Below, piece by piece: positions 17,371 to 26,108 of a DNA stretch of 64,000 nucleotides. Position numbers and translations under genes: made by a program. Source of the stretch: Gemmatimonadaceae bacterium (GTDB taxonomy: Bacteria; Gemmatimonadota; Gemmatimonadetes; Gemmatimonadales; Gemmatimonadaceae); the NCBI GenBank assembly GCA_016720905.1, contig JADKJT010000034.1, positions 227,610 to 291,609 on the forward strand. The letters are read 5' to 3'. Numbering within the stretch: the stretch's first letter is position 1; each line of letters starts with the position of its first letter. The notes beneath the pieces were generated by a model. The model worked only from the letters and a program-made list of their open reading frames with translations, was not told where the DNA came from and did not search any database.

Positions 17371-18357
17371 ATGGACGAAGTCGCCCTGTCTTTTGATCGT
17401 GCGGTTGCCCTCGCCACCCGTCTCGACAACGAAATCGGTCGCGTCATCATCGGACAGCGACAAGTCCGCAAGGAAGTGCTCATCTGTCTGTTGGCGGGTG
17501 GACACTGTCTGCTGCGCGGCGTCCCCGGCCTGGCCAAGACACTGCTCATCAAGACCCTGGCCGATGCGGTGCAGCTCAAGTTCAACCGCATTCAGTTCAC
17601 GCCTGATCTCATGCCGTCCGACATCCTCGGCACGGAAGTCATCGAAGAGGACGTGGCCACCGGCAAGCGACACGTGCGCTTCATCGCCGGTCCGGTGTTC
17701 GCCAATATCATTCTCGCCGACGAAATCAATCGCACGCCGCCGCGCACCCAGTCGGCGTTGCTCGAAGCCATGCAGGAGTATCAGGTGACCGTGGGCGGTG
17801 TGCGCTATCCGTTGGAGCGACCGTTGTTCGTGTTGGCCACGGAGAATCCCATCGAGCAGGAGGGCACGCATCCGCTGCCCGAAGCACAGCTCGATCGCTT
17901 CATGTTCAATGTCGTGATCGACTATCCCGATGCCGACGATGAACGCCGCATACTGTCCGACACCACCACCGGCGCCGATCGCACCGTGTCGCAGGTGGCC
18001 ACAGGTGCCGAGCTCGAGGCGGCACGTCGCCTGGTGCGCGATCTCCCGGCCGCGGCCAATGTCGTGGACTACGCGCTGCGACTCATTCGCGCCACGCGCC
18101 CTGATGATGCAAGCTGTCCGGCCGAGGTGCGGCAGTGGGTGCGCTGGGGCGTGGGGCCGCGTGCGGGGCAGGCACTGATACTGGGCGCCAAGGCGGCCGC
18201 ATTGCTCGATGGACGCACCGTCCCCTCGCTGGACGACGTGACCCGCGTCGCGTTGCCGGTGTTGCGTCACCGATTGCTCGTGAACTTTCGCGCTGAAGCC
18301 GACGGCGTGTCGGCCGACCGGGTGATCGGGTTCCTGCTCGCCGCAGTCCGTCCGTAG
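17371..18357 (+). CDS. MoxR-family AAA+ ATPase
   Basis: 328 aa. Walker A is GVPGLAKT, Walker B is IILADEINR, and the MoxR signatures FTPDLMPSDILG, GPVFANI, PPRTQSALLEAMQE, ATENPIEQEGTHPLPEAQLDRF and the C-terminal lid are complete. MoxR ATPases act as chaperones that assemble or activate VWA-containing partner complexes. It is followed 20 bp later by DUF58 and then BatA-like membrane proteins, the standard partner set. Confidence 0.96.
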   Translation: MDEVALSFDRAVALATRLDNEIGRVIIGQRQVRKEVLICLLAGGHCLLRGVPGLAKTLLIKTLADAVQLKFNRIQFTPDLMPSDILGTEVIEEDVATGKRHVRFIAGPVFANIILADEINRTPPRTQSALLEAMQEYQVTVGGVRYPLERPLFVLATENPIEQEGTHPLPEAQLDRFMFNVVIDYPDADDERRILSDTTTGADRTVSQVATGAELEAARRLVRDLPAAANVVDYALRLIRATRPDDASCPAEVRQWVRWGVGPRAGQALILGAKAAALLDGRTVPSLDDVTRVALPVLRHRLLVNFRAEADGVSADRVIGFLLAAVRP

Positions 18358-18377
18358 GTGACCGTGCGGTCACACGC

Positions 18378-19301
18378 ATGACGGTGCTCTCACCGGCCGT
18401 AGTCGCGGCCATTGACGATCTCGAACTCGCCGCGCGTGTCGTGGTGGAGGGGCTGCGCGTGGGTGGACATCGCAGTCCGTTTCACGGGTATGGTGCCGAC
18501 TTTCAGCAGCACCGGCCCTATCGCGCCGGCGACGATCTCAAGTATCTCGACTGGAAGGTGTACGCGCGCAGCAACCGGCTGTACACGCGCCAGTTCCGCG
18601 AGACCACCAACGTGTCGGTGATGGTGGTGCTCGATACCAGCGCTTCAATGGCGTTTCCGGAATCGGGGCTCTCGAAGTTTCGGTATGCATCCATCATGGC
18701 GGCGGCGCTCGCCTATCTGGCGTCCGAACAAGGCAACGCGGTCGGTCTCATGACCATGACCGAGGGCGCACTGACGTACCTGCCGGCGCGCAGCGGTCGT
18801 GTTCACCTGCGCTCACTCATTGCGAAGATCGACGGATTGTCCCCGGTTGGGGCGTGGCAGCCGGCAACGGTGATCGGTCGCGCAGCGGAATTGTTGCAGC
18901 GCCGCGGACTCCTGATGGTTCTGTCGGATTTCTATGACGAGGAGTCGGAGACGCAGCGGGAATTGCGTCACGTCGTTCGGCACGGTCATGATGTGGCCAT
19001 GTTGCAGGTGGTTGCGCCGGAGGAACGAGAGCTGCGGTTCACCACGCAAGTGGAACTGCGCGACCTGGAGTCAGGAGCCCGCCGACTCGTTGAACCGGCG
19101 ACCGCGGCACCCGCCTATCGGGACGCGATGACAAAGTTTCTTGAACGCTGCCGCGCGTTCGCGCAACATGAAGGCATCGACTACGGCCTGCTGGACACCA
19201 GCGACGCGCCCGAACGCGCGTTGCGCGACTATCTGGTGCGGCGTTCGGCGCGACAATCGTCGCCAAGCCTGCCCAGTGCGCAGCATGCGACGCAGCGCTG
19301 A
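18378..19301 (+). CDS. DUF58 domain protein (MoxR partner)
   Basis: 307 aa with the DUF58 signature RPYRAGDDLKYLDWKVYARSNRL, then a VWA-like fold beginning VMVVLDTSASMAF (MIDAS DxSxS). Soluble and cytoplasmic, with no membrane segment. DUF58/VWA proteins are the usual clients of MoxR ATPases. It sits between the ATPase and the BatA-like membrane gene in a five-gene run with one direction and short gaps. Confidence 0.93.
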   Translation: MTVLSPAVVAAIDDLELAARVVVEGLRVGGHRSPFHGYGADFQQHRPYRAGDDLKYLDWKVYARSNRLYTRQFRETTNVSVMVVLDTSASMAFPESGLSKFRYASIMAAALAYLASEQGNAVGLMTMTEGALTYLPARSGRVHLRSLIAKIDGLSPVGAWQPATVIGRAAELLQRRGLLMVLSDFYDEESETQRELRHVVRHGHDVAMLQVVAPEERELRFTTQVELRDLESGARRLVEPATAAPAYRDAMTKFLERCRAFAQHEGIDYGLLDTSDAPERALRDYLVRRSARQSSPSLPSAQHATQR

Positions 19302-19334
19302 GCGTATCGCCTCGTTCATACGGCGGAGCCGCTA

Positions 19335-20630
19335 GTGCGCTGGCAGAATCCGTGGGCCTGGATCGGATTGCTGTCCGTGGCCTTGCCGATCCTCGTGCAT
19401 CTGTTCAGTCGCCGCCCGGCGCGTGTCGAGGCATTCCCGTCCCTGCGTTTCCTTGACGTCTCGCGACTGTTGCCCACGCGGCGCACTCGCCTCACCGACC
19501 ATCTGTTGCTGCTCGTGCGCATGGCGGTGGTGGCCGTGGCCGTCGCCGCGCTGGCGCAGCCGCTTTGGCGTTCCGGCACTTCCCTGGCGTCGACGTCCTT
19601 GGCACGCGCGATGGTCATCGATACGGCGTCATGGCGCGGCGATCGCGTCGTGCGCTCGACGCTCGAGCAACAGCTTGCTGGTCTGGAAGACGACCGCGCG
19701 ACCACGGTGCGCATCGAATCGGCAGCACCGCGCGAGGCCCTCGCGGGGGCGGTGGCGTGGCTGGAGATGCAGCGCGGGCGCGCGGAGCTGATCATCGTCT
19801 CCGATTTTCCTTCCGGCGCGCTCGACTCGCTCGATCTCCTTTCAATTCCGTCGGACATCACAGTGCGATTGGTGCGCGCGCCCGTGCCGGACACCCTCGC
19901 GCGTGCGGCAGCGGCGTCCGATGCGGTCGTTCCCCTCGTTCGGTGGGCGCACACCCTCACTCCGGCCCGCGCCAACATCGTGCGCAACGCGGTACGCGCG
20001 CTCGGCGGCACGGCGCTGACAGACGCATCGTCAGCCGACGTGGCCGCGCGGGTGATTGTCATTGCGTCCCCAGGGGCGGACAGTGGGCACGCATGGTCGG
20101 CATCCGCTCGACCGCTCTCGGCACCGTGGATGGGAGATGTCGTGTACGCGCTGCATCGGGACACGACGCTGGTCAGCGCGGCGGCCGACCTTGCCGTACC
20201 GGATAGCGCGTTGCGGGGCCCGGAGGTGGTCGTGGTGCGGGCCGCCAATCAGGCGCCCGTCGTGACGGCCGCGTCCATTGACGGCGCGAATGGCAACGCA
20301 CGCCTGTTGCTCACCTCGCGCGCGCCGGCCGAAGCACTGGTGACTGCCGCGCTGTTGTTGTCGGCATCGAGGACATCGGCCGTCATTGCGGGGGGAGATA
20401 CCCGCGATGCAGCGCCAACGGATGAACGCCTCCGGCAGTGGGAGCGTCTTCCGGCGGCCGCCGCTCGCGTCTCCTCCGCGGTGCCTTCTGGCAGTGCTGA
20501 CAGCGGACCTTCCGATGCGCGGTTTCTGTGGCTCGGCGTCCTCCTGCTGTTGGGCATCGAGACATGGATACGTCGACGCGCGCCGCTGATACCAGTCCCG
20601 TCGACCACCGCGGCAGTTACTGATGCCTGA
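19335..20630 (+). CDS. BatA-like N-terminal-domain membrane protein
   Basis: 431 aa from GTG 19335. The first 75 residues are the BatA N-terminal module: PWAWIGLLSVALPILVHLFSRRPAR, EAFPSLRFL and LLLLVRMAVVAVAVAALAQPLW. A periplasmic or cytoplasmic domain of about 300 residues follows without a full MIDAS site. A C-terminal helix (FLWLGVLLLLGIETWIRRR) ends the protein. BatA/BatB-type proteins form membrane platforms with MoxR and DUF58. The 3' end overlaps the next gene by 8 bp. Confidence 0.88.
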   Translation: MRWQNPWAWIGLLSVALPILVHLFSRRPARVEAFPSLRFLDVSRLLPTRRTRLTDHLLLLVRMAVVAVAVAALAQPLWRSGTSLASTSLARAMVIDTASWRGDRVVRSTLEQQLAGLEDDRATTVRIESAAPREALAGAVAWLEMQRGRAELIIVSDFPSGALDSLDLLSIPSDITVRLVRAPVPDTLARAAAASDAVVPLVRWAHTLTPARANIVRNAVRALGGTALTDASSADVAARVIVIASPGADSGHAWSASARPLSAPWMGDVVYALHRDTTLVSAAADLAVPDSALRGPEVVVVRAANQAPVVTAASIDGANGNARLLLTSRAPAEALVTAALLLSASRTSAVIAGGDTRDAAPTDERLRQWERLPAAAARVSSAVPSGSADSGPSDARFLWLGVLLLLGIETWIRRRAPLIPVPSTTAAVTDA

Positions 20631-22761
20631 CGCGTCGGTCCTGCGCACCTTCTTTGGCCACGCGTCACGGCGAATCGGCGTGCTCGCCGCCCTTGGCGGC
20701 GCGGCCGTGGGAGTGGCATTGGCGGCGCTCTGGCAGGCACGCGGATACCTGACCGGGCGCGGAACACCCGACAGCACCATGGTGACGGTGGTCGCGCTGG
20801 CCGTGGGCGCGACCGTCGGGGCCGCCTTCGCATGGTGGCGATCATCACGGCGCAGGGCGCGGGTGGCCCACGAAATCGAGCAGCGTGCGCCTGGCGCACG
20901 CAACCTGCTTATCACCGCGCACGAACTGCTGTCACCGTCCGGTGAGCGTCACGTCGAGGTGACCAGCGCGGTCGCCTCGCTGGTGCAACAACGCGCTGAA
21001 CAGTTTTCGGCTGACATCGACGTGCGCGCGCTCTTTCCTGCGGCGCGCCGTATCACGTGGCTCGCTGGCAGCGTGCTGCTGTGGGCCGGCAGTGTGGCGC
21101 TCAGCCGGCGGACCAACTCCGATCGCCCGTTGCCTTCGCCCGCTGCGATCATCGCTGCGGTAACGGGTCGGATCGATATCCAGCGAGTGGAGGTGCGCAT
21201 CGCACCGCCGGACTATGCGGGGCAGACCGTGACCACGGCGCGTGACCCGGTGCGCATCGACGCGCTGGCCGGCAGCGTGGTGACGGTCACCATCGCGGCC
21301 AACGCCGACACGATCGTGGCCGTCACCCGACAGGGCACGCAGGCACTCGTCCGCAATGCGGGCGGTTCGTTTGGCATGACATTCTCCGCGACGCTGGATG
21401 GATTCGTGGCTCTCGAACCGCGCACCACGGACGGACGCGTCGGACCGCGCCGATTGATCGGAGTGACCGTGCGGACCGACGAGGCACCGCGGGTTCGAAT
21501 TGTGGCACCAGCGCGCGACATGATCATCCCCGATGCCCGGCGCACACTCGATGTGCGCCTTGAAGCCGATGACGATCTCGCCGTTGGCACGTTGCGACTG
21601 CGGTACACGAAGGTGTCGGGTTCCGGCGAACGATATTCGTTCTCGGAGGGTGAAGTACCCGTCGCGATTGGGCGGACGAAGGCGACCCAATGGTCGGCGC
21701 GCGCGGCGCTGGCGCTCGAGCCACTGCTGCAGGAACCGGGCGATCTGGTAGTGTATCGCGCGGTCGCGACCGACAGACGTCCGGGATCGCCGGCGGTCGA
21801 ATCCGATGCGTACATCGCCGAACTCGCTGCGCCCGGCGGAATCGCCGCCTTGGGGTTCTCGCTCGATCCGGATGAAGATCGCTACGCGCTGAGCCAGCAG
21901 ATGGTCATCCTCAAGACGGAAAGGCTGATCGCCAAGCGGGCGACGGTGCCTGCCGCTGCGCTGGCCGACGAGGCCGCGCAAATCGCCAGTGAACAGCGGC
22001 GCGTGCGCGCCGAGTTCGTGTTCATGATGGGCGGTGAATTTGCCCAGGAGGTCACAGGTGACGCGGCGATGGACGAACTGGACGAAACGCATGAGGCCGA
22101 AAGCGAAAGTGATCTGGCGGCCGGGCGCATGGTCAATCGCGGACGCACCGCACTGTTGGCTGCTGTTCGCGCAATGAGTCGCGCTGCGGTGGCGCTCAAT
22201 ACGGCCGATCTGGCACCGGCGCTGGTCAGCGAAAGGCGCGCACTGTCGCAGCTGCAGGAGGCCTTTGCCCGGTCGCGTTTCCTCATGCGGGCGTTGTCCC
22301 AGCGTGAACAGCTCGATCCCACGCGACGCCTCACTGGGCGACTCGACAGCATCGCGCGCAGCAGCATGTCCGTACCCGATGGCGAGCGCGATGCACGGCG
22401 CGCGGCGTGGCGTGGCGTTTTGAGCGAGGTGATCGCACTGGGCGACCAAGCCACACCCGACGCTGGACGATTCACTGCACTCGCCGAACGCGTGCTGCAG
22501 ATCGACGCCTCATCGGCGGCGGCACAGCGCATTGCCACGCAGCTCGCGGCTGCGGGCGCGGCGTTCAGTGCGTCGTCAGCCTCGCCGCGTGTGCGGGCAC
22601 TCCTCGATTCCGCCGCGACCGCGATCACGACCATCCAGCGTGTTGATTTGCGGCCCGCCGCGCCCGCGCCACTTCCCTCAGAACAGCGTCGACTCCAGTC
22701 GCTGATTGAGTCGGCACGACGCGATACGGGCCGCGCCGCCACGCGTGGCGGGCGACCGTAA
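20623..22761 (+). CDS. Large two-helix membrane protein of the MoxR/BatA operon (DUF4175-like)
   Basis: 712 aa. Two hydrophobic segments near the N-terminus (about 15-35 and 45-65) and a third near 140 (WLAGSVLLWAGSVAL) anchor it. Then come beta-rich repeats (VEVRIAPPDYAGQTVTT, LDVRLEADDDLAVGTLRLRYTK) and a long charged, helical C-terminal half from about 420 with coiled-coil character. Architecture and context resemble DUF4175-type proteins found next to MoxR/BatA, an assignment made mainly from synteny. The start overlaps the BatA-like stop, so the products are likely stoichiometric. Confidence 0.75.
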   Translation: MPDASVLRTFFGHASRRIGVLAALGGAAVGVALAALWQARGYLTGRGTPDSTMVTVVALAVGATVGAAFAWWRSSRRRARVAHEIEQRAPGARNLLITAHELLSPSGERHVEVTSAVASLVQQRAEQFSADIDVRALFPAARRITWLAGSVLLWAGSVALSRRTNSDRPLPSPAAIIAAVTGRIDIQRVEVRIAPPDYAGQTVTTARDPVRIDALAGSVVTVTIAANADTIVAVTRQGTQALVRNAGGSFGMTFSATLDGFVALEPRTTDGRVGPRRLIGVTVRTDEAPRVRIVAPARDMIIPDARRTLDVRLEADDDLAVGTLRLRYTKVSGSGERYSFSEGEVPVAIGRTKATQWSARAALALEPLLQEPGDLVVYRAVATDRRPGSPAVESDAYIAELAAPGGIAALGFSLDPDEDRYALSQQMVILKTERLIAKRATVPAAALADEAAQIASEQRRVRAEFVFMMGGEFAQEVTGDAAMDELDETHEAESESDLAAGRMVNRGRTALLAAVRAMSRAAVALNTADLAPALVSERRALSQLQEAFARSRFLMRALSQREQLDPTRRLTGRLDSIARSSMSVPDGERDARRAAWRGVLSEVIALGDQATPDAGRFTALAERVLQIDASSAAAQRIATQLAAAGAAFSASSASPRVRALLDSAATAITTIQRVDLRPAAPAPLPSEQRRLQSLIESARRDTGRAATRGGRP

Positions 22762-22762
22762 C

Positions 22763-24532
22763 GTGCCGCGTCCTTCTTGGCTCGAGTGGTTGCTGCGTGC
22801 GGTGGCGCTGCTCATCGCCGTCGCCGCAGTGGTCGATCCGGCCGTCACCACCTCGCGCCGCACGCGGCCGATACTATCGCTGGTGGCGGCGGACACCACG
22901 GCCGACCGCGCGCTCATTGCACGCACTCGGCAGTTGCTGGAGCGAGACTACACCGTGGTCCCGGCGCCGCTCCCTTCCGCCATAGGCACGGTCCTGGTGG
23001 GGGCACGGCTTCCTGCCAGTTCGAACGCGATGGCATCGCCCGTGGTGGTGGTGGCACCGGGATCGGGCAGGCCCTCAGTGGTGATCCGTCGCATCACCGC
23101 TCCGACGCAAGCCATGCTGGAATCGCGTGTGGACGTACTCATCACGTTGGCGACGCACAGCCGCGACGCGACGCCGGGCACCATTCATGTCGAGCTCACC
23201 ACGCGCGCTGGCGTCGTCATCGCGAGGCAACGCATCCCGACCGCTCGTGACACGGTGCTCACCATACCACTCGCCTTCGTCCCGTCGGCAGTGGGTCCGG
23301 CCGTGGTGCAGGCGCGAGCGTTCGTATCCGAACAATCGGACACGGTGCGCAGTGATGTGCTGGTGGATGTGCATGAGCAGCGGTGGTCGGTGCTCTTCTT
23401 CGATCGACGCCCGTCGTGGATGTCCACATTCGTTCGACGCGCGCTGGAGCGTGATCCGCGGTTTGCCGTTACCAGCCGCATCATCACGTCAACCAATGTC
23501 AGTCGACAAACCGGTCGACCACCCGCAGGGCTCGACGCCATTGCCAGCACCGGCGCGTTCGACGCGGTTGTCATCGGCGCCCCGGATGCGCTCCTCGCGC
23601 GCGATGTCGATGGCCTTGCCACACTGCTGCGCGCGCGCGGTGCCAGCGTCCTGATGCTGGCCGATCACGCGGTGAATGGTCCGGCCGATGCGCTCCAGGA
23701 TTTCGGCGGGTGGAACACCGTATCCCGCCGTGTGCCTGCTGAACTCACCGCATCCGCGTCCAACGATTTCGGGCGTGAACCGGTGAGGCTCAAGGGCATG
23801 TCGGTCGGCGTGCCGCGGCGACTCGGCGTCAATGCCGTGCCCCTTGTCGTGCTGCGCTCGGCAAGCACCGATGCGAAGGATGTGCAGACAGTGGTGTGGC
23901 GGGTCCCCGTGGGTCTCGGGCAGCTGGTTATCAGCGGCGCGTTCGACGCCTGGCGCTATCGCGACACGACCCAATCCACCTTCGATGCCACGTGGCGCGA
24001 CATCATCGACGAAGCGGCGAGTCAGCGACTGGTGCCGCTGGACGTCCGTCTGTCATCCCGCCTCGTCACGCCGCGCGCGACTGTGGTAATGACCATTGTG
24101 CCGCGAGACTCGGCGAACGGTGCGCCTATCCGCGCATCTCTCGCGTCCGAGACCTCCGAATTGACGGTCCACGCGATTGATGGCGGCTCGCCGCACACCG
24201 CCTCATTTCGGGCGCCCGCGGTACCCGGTCTCTACGAGGTGCTGGTGCATCAGGGCGCCGACACGGTGCGGACGCCACTGGTTATAGCGCCCAGTGTGGC
24301 CGCGGACGCCAACAACGATCCCGAACTGTTGGCTGCGTGGGCGTCCTCGCGCGGCGGACCCGTCGTGTCGGCCGACAGCCTCCAGTCGCTGCAGGCCGCC
24401 CTCGACGGGGTGCTGCGCCCCGTCCCGCGCATGACGGAATGGCACCCCATGCGATCGCCCTGGTGGATTGTGCCCTTCGCGTTCGCGCTGGCCGCCGAGT
24501 GGTGGATTCGACGCCGACGGGGGTTGGCGTAG
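22763..24532 (+). CDS. Membrane protein of the MoxR/BatA operon with GATase-like core
   Basis: 589 aa from GTG 22763, placed one base after the previous stop; an ATG at 22706 would overlap by 56 bp and is less likely. An N-terminal helix (LEWLLRAVALLIAVAAVV) and a C-terminal helix (WWIVPFAFALAAEWWIRR) bracket a large domain. The middle contains VLFFDRRPSWMSTFVRRAL, FDAVVIGAPDALL and RGASVLMLADHAV, as in class-I-glutamine-amidotransferase-like folds that often close BatA operons. No catalytic Cys is seen. Last gene of the operon. Confidence 0.75.
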   Translation: MPRPSWLEWLLRAVALLIAVAAVVDPAVTTSRRTRPILSLVAADTTADRALIARTRQLLERDYTVVPAPLPSAIGTVLVGARLPASSNAMASPVVVVAPGSGRPSVVIRRITAPTQAMLESRVDVLITLATHSRDATPGTIHVELTTRAGVVIARQRIPTARDTVLTIPLAFVPSAVGPAVVQARAFVSEQSDTVRSDVLVDVHEQRWSVLFFDRRPSWMSTFVRRALERDPRFAVTSRIITSTNVSRQTGRPPAGLDAIASTGAFDAVVIGAPDALLARDVDGLATLLRARGASVLMLADHAVNGPADALQDFGGWNTVSRRVPAELTASASNDFGREPVRLKGMSVGVPRRLGVNAVPLVVLRSASTDAKDVQTVVWRVPVGLGQLVISGAFDAWRYRDTTQSTFDATWRDIIDEAASQRLVPLDVRLSSRLVTPRATVVMTIVPRDSANGAPIRASLASETSELTVHAIDGGSPHTASFRAPAVPGLYEVLVHQGADTVRTPLVIAPSVAADANNDPELLAAWASSRGGPVVSADSLQSLQAALDGVLRPVPRMTEWHPMRSPWWIVPFAFALAAEWWIRRRRGLA

Positions 24533-24624
24533 GTCGCTAATTGGCAGCCCCTCTTCCGCCCGCCGTCAGCGAAGCGCTACGATGGAACGTAAGGTGTCTA
24601 CCCGTCCCGCACGCCGCGTCTTCC

Positions 24625-24645
24625 GTCTCCCGTCTCCCGTCTCCC
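24625..24645 (+). repeat. GTCTCCC heptamer, three tandem copies
   Basis: Three perfect GTCTCCC units lie directly before the ATG of the PmbA-like gene at 24651. The same heptamer recurs at 27829-27917, 49252-49300 and 58676-58710, so it is a dispersed repeat family and not local chance. Confidence 0.85.
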
Positions 24646-24650
24646 GCCGC

Positions 24651-26093
24651 ATGTACACACGCGAACAGGTCAAAGCCATCACCGACAAGGTGATCGACAT
24701 GGCGAAAGCCGACACCGTCGAGGTCCAGTTCACCGGCGGTGAACGATCCGGCACCCGATGGGCCAACTCGTCCATCACCACCAATCTGGTGCAGTTCGAC
24801 CGCAACGTGACCACCACGGTGCGCATCGGCCAGAAAGTCGGCAATGCCAGCACGCGCGACACCAGTGACGCCGGCCTCAAGGCCATGGTCGATGAAGCCA
24901 TGGCCGAGGCGCAGAAGGCCACCGATTCGTCAATGCTGCCGGCATTGCTGGGCTTGCAGGAGTACATCCCGGTCGATTCCGCGCTGCCCAACATGGTGGC
25001 CGTGGGACCCGCTGAACGCGCGCGGTTGGTGAAGGAGAGCCTCGATGTCGCCGCATCAAAGGGTGTGGTGGGTGCCGGCTACATCCCCAAGAACGACATT
25101 GCCAACTGCAGCGCGAACTCCAAGGGTCTCTTCGCCTACTATCGCTCGGCCGATCTGGGCTTTGTGCTCACCTGTCGCATGGCCGACGGCAGCGGTTCGG
25201 GCTTCGCCGCCATCAGTGGCGTGAAGGACTTCAGCATGATCGACGCGAAGGCTCTCACGGAGTCGGCCGCCAACAAGGCGCTGCGCAGTCGCAAGGCCAA
25301 GGCCCTCGAGCCGGGACGCTACACGGTCATCCTTGAGTCGCGTGCGAGTGCCCGGTTCTTGTCGCTGATGACCAATATCTTCGGCGGTGGCGGCGGGTTT
25401 GGTGGTGGTCGTGGCGGTGGCGGTGGCCCACCGGGTGGTGGCGCGGGTGGACCGCCGGGCGGTCTCCCTCCCGATGCAGCAGCGGCAATCGCCGCTGGCG
25501 GCGGTGGCGGTGGCGGTGGGTTTGGTGGACTCGGCGGCGCCGGCAATTTCATGCAGGGCAAGAAGCCCGGTGACAAGATCTTCAGCGACATGTTCACGCT
25601 CAAGAGCGACATCGGCAATCAGATTCTGCGTCAGTCCACCATTGGCCCCGACAACAAACCGGCCGCTCCGGTCACGTGGGTGGAGAACGGCGTGCTGCGT
25701 ACACTCGGCGCGGGCGCTGGTGCAACCACCAATCAGAGTCTCGTGCAGGTAGGTACCGATCTCACCGTCGACGAGATGGTGAAGCAGACAAAGCGTGGGC
25801 TGCTGGTCACCTCGTTCTGGTACATCCGCGGTGTGCCGTCGCAGGGACAACCACTGCTCAATACCGGCATGACGCGCGACGGTCTCTTTCTCATTGAGAA
25901 CGGCGAGATCGTTGGCCCGGCGCAGAATTTCCGCTGGAACATGTCACCACTGGTTGCCTACAACAATCTCACGCTCGTAGGCAAGCCGGTGCCGATGTTG
26001 TTGGGCGAATCATTCGACAGCGGCAACGCCGCGCTCGTGCCGCCGGTGCGGATCGAGGAGTTCTATATGACGTCGGTCTCCCCCGCCGTCTAA
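24651..26093 (+). CDS. PmbA/TldD-family protein (non-catalytic partner type) with Gly-rich insert
   Basis: 480 aa from ATG 24651; ATG 24582 is possible but would translate the heptamer repeat. Conserved features are VEVQFTGGERSGTRWANSSIT and the C-terminal FWYIRGVPSQGQPLLNTGMTRDGLFLIENGEIVGPAQNFRWN, typical of the PmbA (TldE) half of TldD/E metallopeptidases. There is no HExxxH. Residues about 243-301 are a Gly/Pro-rich low-complexity insert absent from the usual family. In E. coli TldD/TldE process peptides such as microcin precursors. It is followed 15 bp later by the catalytic-type partner, which has a similar insert. Confidence 0.88.
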   Translation: MYTREQVKAITDKVIDMAKADTVEVQFTGGERSGTRWANSSITTNLVQFDRNVTTTVRIGQKVGNASTRDTSDAGLKAMVDEAMAEAQKATDSSMLPALLGLQEYIPVDSALPNMVAVGPAERARLVKESLDVAASKGVVGAGYIPKNDIANCSANSKGLFAYYRSADLGFVLTCRMADGSGSGFAAISGVKDFSMIDAKALTESAANKALRSRKAKALEPGRYTVILESRASARFLSLMTNIFGGGGGFGGGRGGGGGPPGGGAGGPPGGLPPDAAAAIAAGGGGGGGGFGGLGGAGNFMQGKKPGDKIFSDMFTLKSDIGNQILRQSTIGPDNKPAAPVTWVENGVLRTLGAGAGATTNQSLVQVGTDLTVDEMVKQTKRGLLVTSFWYIRGVPSQGQPLLNTGMTRDGLFLIENGEIVGPAQNFRWNMSPLVAYNNLTLVGKPVPMLLGESFDSGNAALVPPVRIEEFYMTSVSPAV

Positions 26094-26108
26094 ACGACAG
26101 GATATATC

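Noticed and set aside
20932..22449. Long minus-strand open frame inside the MoxR operon
   Set aside because: Antisense shadow with atypical composition; the plus strand codes for the operon protein.
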